Origin: Rhodoblastus sp963748385
Lineage (GTDB): Bacteria > Pseudomonadota > Alphaproteobacteria > Rhizobiales > Beijerinckiaceae
DNA length: 64,000 nucleotides
Direction: 5' to 3'
NCBI GenBank assembly: GCA_963748385.1
Contig: CAVVIQ010000009.1
Coordinates: 248,001-312,000, forward strand
The notes beneath the pieces were generated by a model, which saw only the letters and a program-made list of their open reading frames with translations, ran no database searches and was not told the origin of the DNA. A program made the position numbers and the translations under genes. Positions 36,667 to 46,119 of the stretch are shown here, piece after piece (within the stretch, counting starts at the first letter, position 1; the number at the start of each line of letters is the position of its first letter).

Positions 36667-37745
36667 ATGGCCCGCATCACGCTCAGGCAATTGCTGGACC
36701 ACGCCGCCGAACACAGCTACGGCGTGCCCGCTTTCAACGTGAACAATATGGAGCAGGCGCTCGCCATCATGGAGGCGGCCCGCGCGGTCCACGCGCCGGT
36801 CATCATCCAGGCGAGCCGGGCGCCCGCGCCTATGCCGGCGACATCATGTTCGCCAAGATGATGGAAGCCCTTGAATTGATGTATCCGGAGATTCCACTCT
36901 GCATCCATCAGGATCATGGCGAGCGGGTCTCGACCTGCCTCTCGGCGATCCAGAACGGCTTCACCTCGGTGATGATGGACGGCTCGCTCAAGGAAGACGG
37001 CAAGACCCCGTCCACTTATGAGTACAATGTCGCCATCACTTCCGAAGTCTCCCGCCTCGCCCACATGGTCGGCGCTTCGGTCGAAGGCGAGCTGGGCTGC
37101 CTCGGCTCGCTCGAAACCGGCCACGGCGAAGCCGAGGACGGCCACGGCTTCGAAGGCAAGCTCGACCACAAGGACCTGCTGACCGACCCGGACGAGGCCA
37201 TGGCTTTCGTCAAGGCCACCAAGGTGGACGCGCTGGCGGTCGCCATCGGCACCTCGCACGGCGCCTACAAGTTCACCAAGAAGCCGACCGCCGACGTTCT
37301 GGCGATCAACCGGATCGCGGAAATCCACGCCAAGATCCCGAACACCCATCTGGTCATGCACGGCTCCTCCTCGGTGCCGGAGGAATATCGCAACCTGTTC
37401 AACGAGAACGGCGGCGAGATGCGCGAGACCTATGGCGTGCCCGTCGAGGAGATCGTGCGCGGCATCAAGTTCGGCGTGCGCAAGGTGAACATCGACACCG
37501 ACCTGCGCCTTGCCGCCGCCGCCGAGTTCCGCCGCGTCGCCACCAAGCACAAGTCGGAATTCGACCCGCGCAAGTTCCTCAAGCCCGCGATGGACGCCAT
37601 GGGCAAGGTCTGCCGCGACCGCTTCGAGGCTTTCGGCTGCGCCGGCAAGGCCCAACTCATCAAGGTCAAGCCGATGAGCGAAATGGCCAAGCTCTACGCC
37701 AGCGGCGCGCTCGACCCGGTCATCCCGGTCAAGTCGGCGGCCTGA
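36667..37745 (+). CDS. cbbA: Class II fructose-bisphosphate aldolase CbbA, interrupted by one 1-bp deletion
   Basis: A Zn-dependent aldolase that joins triose phosphates to fructose (and sedoheptulose) bisphosphate. The first 50 codons read ITLRQLLDHAAEHSYGVPAF and end VIIQASR. The frame then breaks in the G-run at 36818-36820: adding one G gives ASRGARAYAGDIMFAKMMEA and restores the frame to the stop at 37745. The zinc site CIHQDHG and the loop HGSSSVPEEY are intact. Corrected length is 359 residues, as expected. The break is in a homopolymer, so a sequence error is likely. Confidence 0.9.
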
Positions 37746-37754
37746 TTTTTCAAG

Positions 37755-37778
37755 CCGGCGCCGTTCGCGCGGCGCCGG
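37755..37778 (+). terminator. Intercistronic hairpin between cbbA and cbbM
   Basis: A perfect 9-bp GC stem (CCGGCGCCG / CGGCGCCGG) with a 6-base loop (TTCGCG), followed by TTCTTCT. It lies in the 160-bp gap before cbbM. It could be a partial terminator or a stability element that separates cbbM expression from the upstream genes. Confidence 0.6.
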
Positions 37779-37905
37779 TTCTTCTCGAACAAGATTTCGC
37801 GTCGCTGTTCGCCAGCGACGCGCCCGGAATGCCCAGGAAACCGTTCGGGCAGACAGCAAAAACACTCAACCACGCCAAGAACAAACCACGCCAAGGAAGA
37901 CGAAA

Positions 37906-39291
37906 ATGGACCAGTCAGATCGCTACGCCAATCTCAAACTCAAGGAAGCCGACCTGATCGCGGGCGGCCGCCATGTTCTGTGCGCCTATATCATGAAGCC
38001 CAAGCCCGGCTTCGGCACTTATCTCCAGGCGGCGGCGCATTTCGCCGCCGAATCGTCGACCGGCACCAATGTCGAAGTCTCGACCACCGACGATTTCACC
38101 CGCGGCGTGGATGCGCTGGTCTATGAGATCGACGAAGCCAAGGAGATCATGAAGATCGCCTATCCGGTCGAACTGTTCGACCGCAACATCATCGACGGCC
38201 GAGCGATGATCGCCTCCTTCCTGACCCTGACCATCGGCAACAACCAGGGCATGGGCGACATCGAATACGGCAAGATGCACGATTTCTATGTGCCGCCGGC
38301 TTACCTGCGCCTGTTCGACGGCCCCTCGACCACGATCAAGGATCTGTGGCGCGTGCTCGGCCGCCCGGTGGTCGACGGCGGCTTCATCGTCGGCACCATC
38401 ATCAAGCCGAAGCTCGGCCTGCGTCCGAAGCCCTTCGCCGACGCCTGCTACGACTTCTGGCTGGGCGGCGACTTCATCAAGAACGACGAACCCCAGGGCA
38501 ACCAGGTCTTCGCGCCGTTCAAGGAGGCCGTGCGCCTCGTCAACGACGCCATGGTGCGCGCCCAGGACAAGACCGGCCAGGCCAAGCTGTTCTCCTTCAA
38601 CATCACCGCCGACGACCACCACGAAATGGTCGCGCGCGGCGAATATATCCTGGAGACCTTCGGCCCCAACGCCGATCACGTCGCCTTCCTGGTGGACGGC
38701 TATGTCGCCGGCCCGGCGGCGGTCACCACGGCGCGGCGCACCTTCCCCAAGCAGTACCTGCACTATCACCGCGCCGGCCACGGCGCCGTGACCTCGCCGA
38801 GCGCCAAGCGCGGCTACACCGCCTTCGTGCTGTCGAAGATGTCGCGCCTGCAAGGCGCGTCCGGCATCCACACCGGCACGATGGGCTTCGGCAAGATGGA
38901 AGGCGAGGCGGCCGACAAGAACATGGCCTTCATGCTGACCCAGGACAGCGCGGACGGCCCGTTCTACCACCAGGAATGGCTGGGCATGAACCCGACCACC
39001 CCGATCATCTCGGGCGGCATGAACGCCCTGCGCATGCCGGGCTTCTTCAACAACCTCGGTCATTCCAACCTGATCATGACCGCGGGCGGCGGCGCCTTCG
39101 GCCATATCGACGGCGGCGCGGCCGGCGCGACCTCGCTGCGTCAGGCGGAACAATGCTGGAAGGCCAAGGCCGATCCGATCGAATTCGCCAAGAGCCACCG
39201 CGAATTCGCCCGCGCCTTCGTCAGCTTCTCGCATGACGCCGACATGCTGTTCCCCGGCTGGCGCGACAAGCTCGGCCAGGCCGCCGCGTAA
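37906..39291 (+). CDS. cbbM: Form II ribulose-1,5-bisphosphate carboxylase/oxygenase CbbM
   Basis: A 461-residue form II RuBisCO large subunit, which works without small subunits. It fixes CO2 onto RuBP. Active-site motifs are GTIIKPKLGLRPKPF (proton-transfer Lys), GGDFIKNDEPQGNQ (the carbamylated Lys with its metal-binding Asp and Glu) and the flexible loop GFGKMEGEAADKN. The sequence closely resembles CbbM of purple non-sulfur bacteria. A good Shine-Dalgarno (AAGGAAG) precedes the ATG. Hairpins on both sides suggest separate control of its mRNA. Form II enzymes suit high-CO2, low-O2 conditions. Confidence 0.97.
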   Translation: MDQSDRYANLKLKEADLIAGGRHVLCAYIMKPKPGFGTYLQAAAHFAAESSTGTNVEVSTTDDFTRGVDALVYEIDEAKEIMKIAYPVELFDRNIIDGRAMIASFLTLTIGNNQGMGDIEYGKMHDFYVPPAYLRLFDGPSTTIKDLWRVLGRPVVDGGFIVGTIIKPKLGLRPKPFADACYDFWLGGDFIKNDEPQGNQVFAPFKEAVRLVNDAMVRAQDKTGQAKLFSFNITADDHHEMVARGEYILETFGPNADHVAFLVDGYVAGPAAVTTARRTFPKQYLHYHRAGHGAVTSPSAKRGYTAFVLSKMSRLQGASGIHTGTMGFGKMEGEAADKNMAFMLTQDSADGPFYHQEWLGMNPTTPIISGGMNALRMPGFFNNLGHSNLIMTAGGGAFGHIDGGAAGATSLRQAEQCWKAKADPIEFAKSHREFARAFVSFSHDADMLFPGWRDKLGQAAA

Positions 39292-39312
39292 TTTCACGCG
39301 ACGAAACCAATC

Positions 39313-39364
39313 CCCTCTCCCCGCGCGGCCCGTCGAAGGACGGACGCCCTGCGCGGGGAGAGGG
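39313..39364 (+). promoter_or_regulatory. Long stem-loop between cbbM and cbbE
   Basis: Two perfectly complementary 14-base arms (CCCTCTCCCCGCGC at 39313-39326 and GCGCGGGGAGAGGG at 39351-39364) enclose a 24-base loop. There is no T-run, so it is probably an mRNA 3'-stabilising element or attenuator downstream of the highly expressed cbbM rather than a simple terminator. Confidence 0.6.
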
Positions 39365-39407
39365 AGCCACAACGCCGGTCCGCCGGGCCGCTTTTGAGGA
39401 AACGCCC

Positions 39408-40115
39408 ATGAAAGCCTTCGACCGCAGCATCAAGATCGCCCCTTCGATCCTTTCCGCCGATTTCGCCAATTTCGGCGCCGAATGCCGCGCCATCGAGGCC
39501 CAGGGCTGCGATTGGGTCCATGTCGACGTCATGGACGGCCATTACGTCCCCAACATCACTTTCGGCCCGGCCACTTGCGCGGCCATCCGCAAGCACATCA
39601 AGGGCGTGATGGACGTCCATCTGATGATCGCCCCGGTCGATCCCTATATCGAAGCCTTCGTCAAGGCGGGCTCGGACATCGTCACCGTCCATGCCGAGGC
39701 CGGCCCCCATCTCGACCGCTCGCTTCAGCTCGTCCGCTCGTTCGGCGCCAAGGCCGGCGTGTCGCTCAATCCCTCGACCCCCGCCAATGTGATCGAATTC
39801 GTCCTCGACCGCATCGACCTCGTCCTGGTGATGACGGTCAATCCCGGCTTCGGCGGCCAGAGTTTCATCGAGAGCCAGATCGAGAAGGTTCGCCAGATCC
39901 GCGCCATGATCGGCGACCGTCCGATCCATATCGAGATCGACGGCGGGATCACCCCGGAAACCGCGCCGCTGGTCGTCGCGGCGGGCGCCGACGCTTTGGT
40001 CGCTGGCTCAGCCGTGTTCAAGGGCGGCTCGGTGGACAATCCCGAAGTTTACGGCCGCAACATCGCCGCCATCCGCGCGGCGGCGGAAGCGGCTCGGGTC
40101 AAGTCGGCCGCCTGA
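39408..40115 (+). CDS. cbbE: Ribulose-phosphate 3-epimerase CbbE/Rpe
   Basis: A 235-residue TIM-barrel enzyme that interconverts ribulose 5-phosphate and xylulose 5-phosphate, feeding CbbP. Motifs are APSILSADFANFG, VDVMDGHYVPNITFGP with metal-site residues, DVHLMIAP, and MTVNPGFGGQSFIE. Last gene of the cbb cluster; a strong terminator follows 29 bases after the stop. Being the only copy in the window, it could serve both the Calvin cycle and the pentose phosphate pathway. Confidence 0.94.
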   Translation: MKAFDRSIKIAPSILSADFANFGAECRAIEAQGCDWVHVDVMDGHYVPNITFGPATCAAIRKHIKGVMDVHLMIAPVDPYIEAFVKAGSDIVTVHAEAGPHLDRSLQLVRSFGAKAGVSLNPSTPANVIEFVLDRIDLVLVMTVNPGFGGQSFIESQIEKVRQIRAMIGDRPIHIEIDGGITPETAPLVVAAGADALVAGSAVFKGGSVDNPEVYGRNIAAIRAAAEAARVKSAA

Positions 40116-40144
40116 TCCGCCTGACAAAGGCTTTTTCAAAATAG

Positions 40145-40181
40145 AGCGCTTGCGGTTGGTCCAACCGCAAGCGCTTTTTTT
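40145..40181 (+). terminator. Strong terminator closing the cbb operon
   Basis: A perfect 15-bp stem (AGCGCTTGCGGTTGG / CCAACCGCAAGCGCT) with a tight turn, followed by seven T. It lies between cbbE and the convergent glcB, so it may also stop glcB transcription from the other side. Confidence 0.9.
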
Positions 40182-40187
40182 GACCCG

Positions 40188-42352
40188 TCACGCCATCCGC
40201 GCCTTGGCCTCGCGGCGGCGCGCATGCAGCACCGGCTCGGTATAGCCATTGGGCTGTCGCGCGCCCTTGAACACCAGATCGCAGGCCGCCTGGAAGGCGA
40301 CGCTCTCGTCGAAATCCGGCGCCATCGGCCGGTAATCCGGGTCGCCGGCGTTCTGGCCGTCCACCACCGCCGCCATGCGCCGCATCACCTCGCGCACCTG
40401 ATCCTCGCTGCAAATTCCGTGGCGCAGCCAGTTGGCGATGTGCTGGCTGGAAATGCGCAGGGTGGCGCGGTCTTCCATCAGGCCGATTCCGTGAATGTCC
40501 GGCACTTTGGAGCAGCCGACGCCAGAATCGATCCAGCGCACGACATAGCCCAGAATCCCCTGCGCGTTGTTCTCCAGCTCCGCGTTGATTTCCTCCGGCG
40601 ACCAGTTGACCCGGTCGGCGAGCGGGATGGTCAGGATGGCGCCTAGTTCCGCCGGCGGTCGCCGCGCGATTTCCTTCTGGCGCGCCGCGACATCGACCTC
40701 ATGATAATGGGTGGCGTGCAAGGTCGCGGCAGTCGGCGACGGCACCCAGGCCGTATTGGCCCCGGCGCGCGGATGGGCGCCCTTGGTCTTCAGCATCGCG
40801 GCCATCATGTCCGGCATCGCCCACATGCCCTTGCCGATCTGGGCGTGGCCCGGCAGGCCGGCATCCCAAGCCCACATCGACATTGTTGTCCTCATAAGAT
40901 CGCGATCCACGCCGCGTTTTTCATGTCGTTCTTGCGGATCATCGGCCCGGCTTCCATCGAGGTGTGAATCTCGTCGCCGGTGCGGTCGAGGAAGCCGGTG
41001 TTGATGAAGAACACGCGGTCCTTCGCCGCGCGGACGCATTCGGCGAGATTGACCGTGGTGCGGCGCTCCTCGTCCATGATCCCGATCTTGATGGTGAAGC
41101 GGGGGAGCCCGAGCGCTTCCTCGACGCGGGCGAAAATTTCGCTGGAAAATGCGACCTCCTCCGGCCCGTGCATCTTCGGCTTGACGATATAGATCGAGCC
41201 GGCGCGGCTGTTGCGGAAGCGGCCGAGCCCTCTCAGGTCGTAAAGCGCGATGAGGCTGGTGAACATGGCGTCGAGCAAGCCCTCTGGGGCCTCGGCGCCG
41301 TCGATCAGCGCCGCGTCGGTGGTCATCAGATGGCCGACATTGCGCACCAGCAGCAAAGCCCGCCCGGGCAGGACGATGCGCTCGCCCTCGGGCGAGAAAA
41401 AGCTGCGGTCCGGCGCCATATGGCGCTCGAATTCCTTGCCGTTCTTTTCGAAAGTCGCGGCAAGGTCGCCCTTCATCAGTCCGAGCCAGTTGCGATAGAC
41501 GGCGACCTTGTCCTCGGCGTCCACGGCGGCGACCGAATCCTCGCAGTCCTGGATCGCGGTCAGCGCCGCCTCAAGAACGATGTCGGAGACGCCGGCGCGG
41601 TCGGCCCGGCCGATCGGATGGGCGCGGTCGACTCGAATTTCGACATGCAGGCCATTGTGCTTGAGCAGAACAGCGCTCGGCGCCGAAAGCTCGCCGTTAA
41701 AACCGGCGAACAGGCGCGGATCGGCCAAAGCGGCGACGCCGCCGGCCAGTCGCGCATGCAGCGCGGCGTTCTCGACGAAATATTGCACGACATCGCGATG
41801 CGAGGCGCCGGTCAAAGGCGCGATCCGGTCGAGGAAATCGCGACCCCAGGCGATCACGGCCTCGCCGCGCGCCGGGTCGTAGTCCTTTTTCGCGGCGTCT
41901 GGCGGCAGGATCGCGTCCGTGCCGTAAAGCGCGTCATAGAGAGAACCCCAGCGCGCATTGGCGGCGTTGAGCGCAAAGCGAGCGTTCAGGATCGGAACGA
42001 CGAGCTGGGGTCCGGCCTGCATCGTGATTTCTTGATCGACATGGGCGGTTGCGACCGAGAATTTTTCGCCGCGCGGAACGAGATAGCCGATTTCGGTCAG
42101 AAAGCGCCGATAGGCCTCGGCGTCGAAAGCCTGGCCCTTGCGCTCGCGATGCCAGGCGTCGATCCGCGCCTGAAGCGCGTCGCGCTTTTCGAGAAGAGCG
42201 CGGTTGCGCGGGGCGAGATCGGCGAGAAATTTTTCCAGCCCCGCCCAGAAAGCGGCGGCGTCGAAGCCGAGGCCCGGCAGAACCTCGCCATTGATGAAAT
42301 CATGCAGACTGGCGGCGACTTCCATGCGCCCATAGCGGATTCGACCCGACAT
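40188..42352 (-). CDS. glcB: Malate synthase G, with two 1-bp insertions
   Basis: GlcB condenses glyoxylate with acetyl-CoA to malate. The reconstructed protein has 720 residues, normal for the G isoform. Recognisable parts are EAALTAIQDCEDSVAAVDAE, GSIYIVKPKMHGPEEVAFSS and FTIKIGIMDEERRTTVNLAE. The frame breaks near 40896-40897 (extra A on the plus strand) and again near 40865-40867 (extra C). Between them a third frame reads the conserved YEDNNVDVGL; removing both bases restores DAGLPGHAQIGKGMWAMPDM and runs to the stop at 40188. It converges on the cbb operon. In a RuBisCO-bearing cell it could help use glyoxylate from photorespiration or acetate. Confidence 0.9.
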
Positions 42353-42636
42353 GCCATCCCCTCGCCCGGCCGCTCAGCCGCGGCCGGTTTGCTTCCCGCG
42401 CGGCGAGCGCCGCGCCTCGATCTTCAGGGCCGCGGACTTAGCTGACGGCGCAGCCTCTTGCAAAGCGAAAAAACGCGTCCCGTCGATGGGGAGCGGGGCG
42501 CCGGCGCGTGGCATGGCGACATCCTGTTCGATCCGCATCGCCCGCGAGGCTGAAAGCTCGACGCGGGCGATTCACCGGCTGATTGACTTCGCCGTGTCGG
42601 AAGCTCCATAGAGAACCGGCCCAGGCAGAGTGTCCC

Positions 42637-43239
42637 ATGACTTCCGTCACCCTGATCGACAATTACAACTCCTTCACCTTCAATCTGGTGCATTACCTCG
42701 GTGAACTCGGCGCCAAAGTGAAGGTCTTGCGCAATGACGCGGCGACCGCGGAAGAAATCGCGGGCGAGGAGCCCGACGCCGTAGTGCTGTCGCCCGGCCC
42801 CTGCACACCGCACGAAGCCGGCGTGTGCCTCGACCTGATCCGCGTGGCGAGCCCGCGCATCCCTATTCTTGGCGTCTGTCTCGGCCATCAGGCCATAGGC
42901 GAGGTTTTCGGCGGCGAGGTGGTGCGCGCGCCGCAGCCGGTCCATGGCAAGATCGCGGATATCTTCCACAATGGCGAAACCGTGTTCCGCGGCCTGCCCA
43001 GCCCTTTCAAGGCCACCCGCTATCACTCGCTGGTGGTGCGCCGCGACCCCCTGCCGACGGAGCTCGCGGTCACCGCCCATACCGGCGACGGGCTGATCAT
43101 GGGCCTGAGCCACGTCACCCGCCCAACCCATGGCGTGCAGTTCCATCCCGAGAGCATCGCCTCGGAACATGGCCACGCCCTGCTGCGCAATTTCCTCGAC
43201 CTGGCGAAAGCCTGGAACACCGCCAAACGCGCCAGATAA
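42637..43239 (+). CDS. trpG: Anthranilate synthase component II (glutamine amidotransferase) TrpG
   Basis: A 200-residue class I glutamine amidotransferase that supplies ammonia to TrpE for anthranilate synthesis. The catalytic Cys is C81 in GVCLGHQAIG, and the His-Glu pair lies in HGVQFHPESIASEHG. The oxyanion loop is VVLSPGPCTP. First gene of trpGDC; trpD starts one base after its stop. In some bacteria the same protein also serves folate synthesis (PabA). Confidence 0.93.
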   Translation: MTSVTLIDNYNSFTFNLVHYLGELGAKVKVLRNDAATAEEIAGEEPDAVVLSPGPCTPHEAGVCLDLIRVASPRIPILGVCLGHQAIGEVFGGEVVRAPQPVHGKIADIFHNGETVFRGLPSPFKATRYHSLVVRRDPLPTELAVTAHTGDGLIMGLSHVTRPTHGVQFHPESIASEHGHALLRNFLDLAKAWNTAKRAR

Positions 43240-43240
43240 C

Positions 43241-44284
43241 ATGGACGCCTTCAAACCCTTTCTCGCCAAGCTCGCCGACCGCAAATCCTTGAGCCGCGCC
43301 GAAGCCGAGGAAGCCTTCGGCCTGATCCTCGCCGGCGAGGTCTCGCCCGCGCAAATCGGCGCCTTTCTCATGGGCCTGCGCGTGCGCGGCGAGACGCTGG
43401 ACGAATTGACCGGCGCGGTTTCGGCCATGCGCGCCCGCATGTTGCGGGTGACGGCGCCGGAAGGCGCCATCGACGTCGTCGGCACCGGCGGCGACGGCGC
43501 CCAGACCTACAATATCTCGACCCTCACGGCGATTGTCGTCGCCGCCTGCGGCGCGCCCGTCGCCAAGCATGGCAATCGCGCCGCCAGCTCGTTTTCCGGC
43601 GCCTCCGACGTGTTGACGGGTTTGGGCGTGCGCATTGGCGCGCCCGTCGAAAATATCGAAAAATGCCTGCGCGAGATCAATATCGGCTTCATGACGGCGC
43701 AGGCCCATCATCCCGCCATGGCGCTCGTCGCGCCGACCCGCAAGGAGCTCGGCGTCCGCACCCTGTTCAACCTGCTCGGGCCGCTCTCCAACCCGGCGGG
43801 CGTGAAACGGGCGTTGATCGGCGTCGCCGACGCGCGCTGGATGGACCATATCGCCCAGACGTTGAACAGGCTCGGCGCGGAAAAGGTGTGGATCGCCCAT
43901 GGATCGGACGGTCTGGACGAGATCACCACCACCGGGCCAACGGAAATCATCGAACTCGACTTCGGTCGCACCCGCCGCTTCTGGATCACGCCGGAAGAGG
44001 CTGGGCTGCCGCGCGCCGCGCTCGCCGACTTGCGCGGCGGCGATCCCGCGCATAACGCCGCCGCGCTGCGCGCCGTGCTCGGCGGCGCGCAAAACGCCTA
44101 TCGCGACATAGCCGTGCTCAATGCGGCCGCCGCATTGATCGTCGCCGGCAAGGCGGAGGATCTGATGCAGGGCGCGCGCCTCGCGCAAGAAGCGATCGCA
44201 AGCGGAAAGGCGCGCGAGACGCTGGAGAATTTGATAAAACTTTCGCGTGAAGACGAAAGCGAGGCTTCACAGAATAGGAATTAG
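43241..44284 (+). CDS. trpD: Anthranilate phosphoribosyltransferase TrpD
   Basis: A 347-residue enzyme that attaches PRPP ribose to anthranilate. The PRPP-binding glycine loop is DVVGTGGDGAQTYNISTLTA; the anthranilate-site segment is VAKHGNRAASSFSGASDVL. Other conserved parts are TLFNLLGPLSNPAG and DEITTTGPT. It sits between trpG and trpC, almost without gaps. Length normal. Confidence 0.95.
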   Translation: MDAFKPFLAKLADRKSLSRAEAEEAFGLILAGEVSPAQIGAFLMGLRVRGETLDELTGAVSAMRARMLRVTAPEGAIDVVGTGGDGAQTYNISTLTAIVVAACGAPVAKHGNRAASSFSGASDVLTGLGVRIGAPVENIEKCLREINIGFMTAQAHHPAMALVAPTRKELGVRTLFNLLGPLSNPAGVKRALIGVADARWMDHIAQTLNRLGAEKVWIAHGSDGLDEITTTGPTEIIELDFGRTRRFWITPEEAGLPRAALADLRGGDPAHNAAALRAVLGGAQNAYRDIAVLNAAAALIVAGKAEDLMQGARLAQEAIASGKARETLENLIKLSREDESEASQNRN

Positions 44285-44300
44285 GCGCCAAGGTCAGGTC

Positions 44301-45113
44301 ATGTCGGACATATTGAGAAAGATCGAAGCTTACAAGCGCACCGAAATCTCGGAGGCGAAGGTGCGCGTGCCTTTTGCGACGCTTGAGCGCAAGGCGCATG
44401 ACCGCGATCCGCCGCGCGGTTTTTTGCGCGCCATCGAGGCCCAGGTGCGGGCCGGCCTGCCGGCGCTGATCGCCGAAGTGAAGAAGGCGAGCCCGTCCAA
44501 GGGCCTGATTCGCGAGCATTTCGACCCGCCGGCGCTCGCCCGCGCCTATGAGGCGGGCGGCGCGACCTGCCTTTCGGTGCTCACCGACGGCCCTTCCTTC
44601 CAGGGCAAGCTCGACGATCTCACCGCCGCCCGCGCCGCGACTCATCTGCCGTCCCTGCGCAAGGATTTCCTGTTCGATCCCTATCAGGTCCACGAGGCCC
44701 GCGCGGCCGGCGCCGATTGCATTCTCATCATCATGGCCTGCGTCAACGACCGCGAGGCCAAGGCGCTCAACGCCGCCGCCCACGACCTGCACATGGACGT
44801 TCTGGTCGAAGCCCATGACGAAGCCGAACTCGACCGGGCGCTGGCGCTGGAGACGCGGCTGGTCGGGATCAACAACCGCAACCTGCGCGATTTCACCGTC
44901 ACGCTCGAAACCGCCGAGCGCCTCGCCGCCCGCGCGCCGAAGGACCGCCTGATCGTCGCCGAGAGCGGCATCGCCTCGCACGAGGACATCGCGCGGCTGC
45001 GCAAGGCCGGCGTCCATATTTTCCTCGTGGGCGAATCCCTCATGCGGCAGGCCGATCTGCGGGAAGCGACCCACCGCCTCCTCACCGGCGCGCCCGCGGC
45101 GCAACCGGCCTAA
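44301..45113 (+). CDS. trpC: Indole-3-glycerol-phosphate synthase TrpC
   Basis: A 270-residue TIM-barrel enzyme that closes the indole ring of tryptophan. Family motifs are IAEVKKASPSKGLI, LSVLTDGPSFQGKLDDL, LRKDFLFDPYQ, GINNRNLRDFTV and AESGIASHEDI. It starts 16 bases after trpD. The trpGDC order is common in alphaproteobacteria; moaC and moeA, which often follow it, are absent here. Confidence 0.95.
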   Translation: MSDILRKIEAYKRTEISEAKVRVPFATLERKAHDRDPPRGFLRAIEAQVRAGLPALIAEVKKASPSKGLIREHFDPPALARAYEAGGATCLSVLTDGPSFQGKLDDLTAARAATHLPSLRKDFLFDPYQVHEARAAGADCILIIMACVNDREAKALNAAAHDLHMDVLVEAHDEAELDRALALETRLVGINNRNLRDFTVTLETAERLAARAPKDRLIVAESGIASHEDIARLRKAGVHIFLVGESLMRQADLREATHRLLTGAPAAQPA

Positions 45114-45124
45114 AACAAAGGAAA

Positions 45125-45161
45125 CCCCTCATCCGGCGCGAAGCGCGAGACGGATGAGGGG
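45125..45161. terminator. Bidirectional hairpin between trpC and phoH
   Basis: Perfect 11-base arms (CCCCTCATCCG / CGGATGAGGGG) with a 15-base loop lie between two convergent genes. No T-run follows, so termination may depend on structure alone or on Rho. Confidence 0.6.
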
Positions 45162-45171
45162 GAACCCCGCG

Positions 45172-45927
45172 CTAGAGCGCGGCGCCCTCACCCTCGAAGG
45201 CGCGCACCCACATGGCGCAAATCCCCGAGCGCACGATGTCGTCGATTTCGAATTCGATCACCGGAACCGGGAGATCGCGGGCGCGGATCAGTTCGATCAT
45301 CTTGCGCAGGCCCGACCCCTGATGGATGTCGGACTGGTTGACGTCGCCATTGACCACGCTGACGCAATTCTCGCCGACGCGGGTGAGGAAGGTCTTGATC
45401 TCGGAGACCGTGGTGTTCTGCGCCTCGTCGAGCAGGATGAAGGCATTTTTCCAGGAGCGCCCGCGCATCACCTCGAAGGGCGCCATTTCGATATTGCCGC
45501 GTTTCAGCGCGATGTCGAAGGCGGCGTCGCCGATGCGCTCCTTGATCGCGTCCGCGATCGGAACCGCCCAGGGCGCGAATTTTTCCTGAAGCGAGCCCGG
45601 GAAAAAGCCGAGCGAGCGGCCGCAGGGCACATTGGGGCGGGTGAGGATGATCTTGTCGATGCGTCCGGCGCGGAAGAGATCGGCGGCATGGGTGGCGGCG
45701 ATCCAGGTTTTTCCGGTTCCGGCGGGGCCGAGGACGACGATTTGCTGGCTTGATTTCAAGGCGGCCAGATATTGCGCCTGGGTTGGGGTGAGGGCCTTGA
45801 TGGGTGGAAGGACGCGATCGTTCTGGAACTTGTTTCCCTTGAACTCGATGATTTCTGCATCTCCGTATTGGCGGGAATTGCGGCTCTTTCTTCGGTCCAG
45901 TTGCTTGCCCACGCGTAAACTCCTCAT
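45172..45927 (-). CDS. PhoH family ATPase
   Basis: A 251-residue P-loop ATPase of the PhoH family. Walker A is VVLGPAGTGKTWIA, Walker B is FILLDEAQNTT, and a helicase-like VVNGDVNQSD follows. Some PhoH relatives bind RNA, but the function of this small form is not settled. The N-terminal 30 residues are basic. It converges on trpC and lies downstream of pyrB, 192 bases away, on the same strand. Confidence 0.88.
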   Translation of the reverse strand: MRSLRVGKQLDRRKSRNSRQYGDAEIIEFKGNKFQNDRVLPPIKALTPTQAQYLAALKSSQQIVVLGPAGTGKTWIAATHAADLFRAGRIDKIILTRPNVPCGRSLGFFPGSLQEKFAPWAVPIADAIKERIGDAAFDIALKRGNIEMAPFEVMRGRSWKNAFILLDEAQNTTVSEIKTFLTRVGENCVSVVNGDVNQSDIHQGSGLRKMIELIRARDLPVPVIEFEIDDIVRSGICAMWVRAFEGEGAAL

Positions 45928-46119
45928 AGGTGAATCGACGGGCGCGCCATCCGCGTTAAGGCGGACAGCACGTTGGAGGGATATGCGGTTCTACTGGAAA
46001 AACGGCGAGAGCGGCTTGTGCGCGCTTAAGTTTGAGTGACGCCATCGGCCTGCTCCTCGCTAGAGTTAGGATAGGCGATTCGCTCCAAATACAAAGTAAA
46101 TAATTTCTTCTTTCTTTGC

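Noticed and set aside
37915..39372. Minus-strand 485-codon frame opposite cbbM
   Set aside because: Antisense shadow of RuBisCO; no recognisable protein family.
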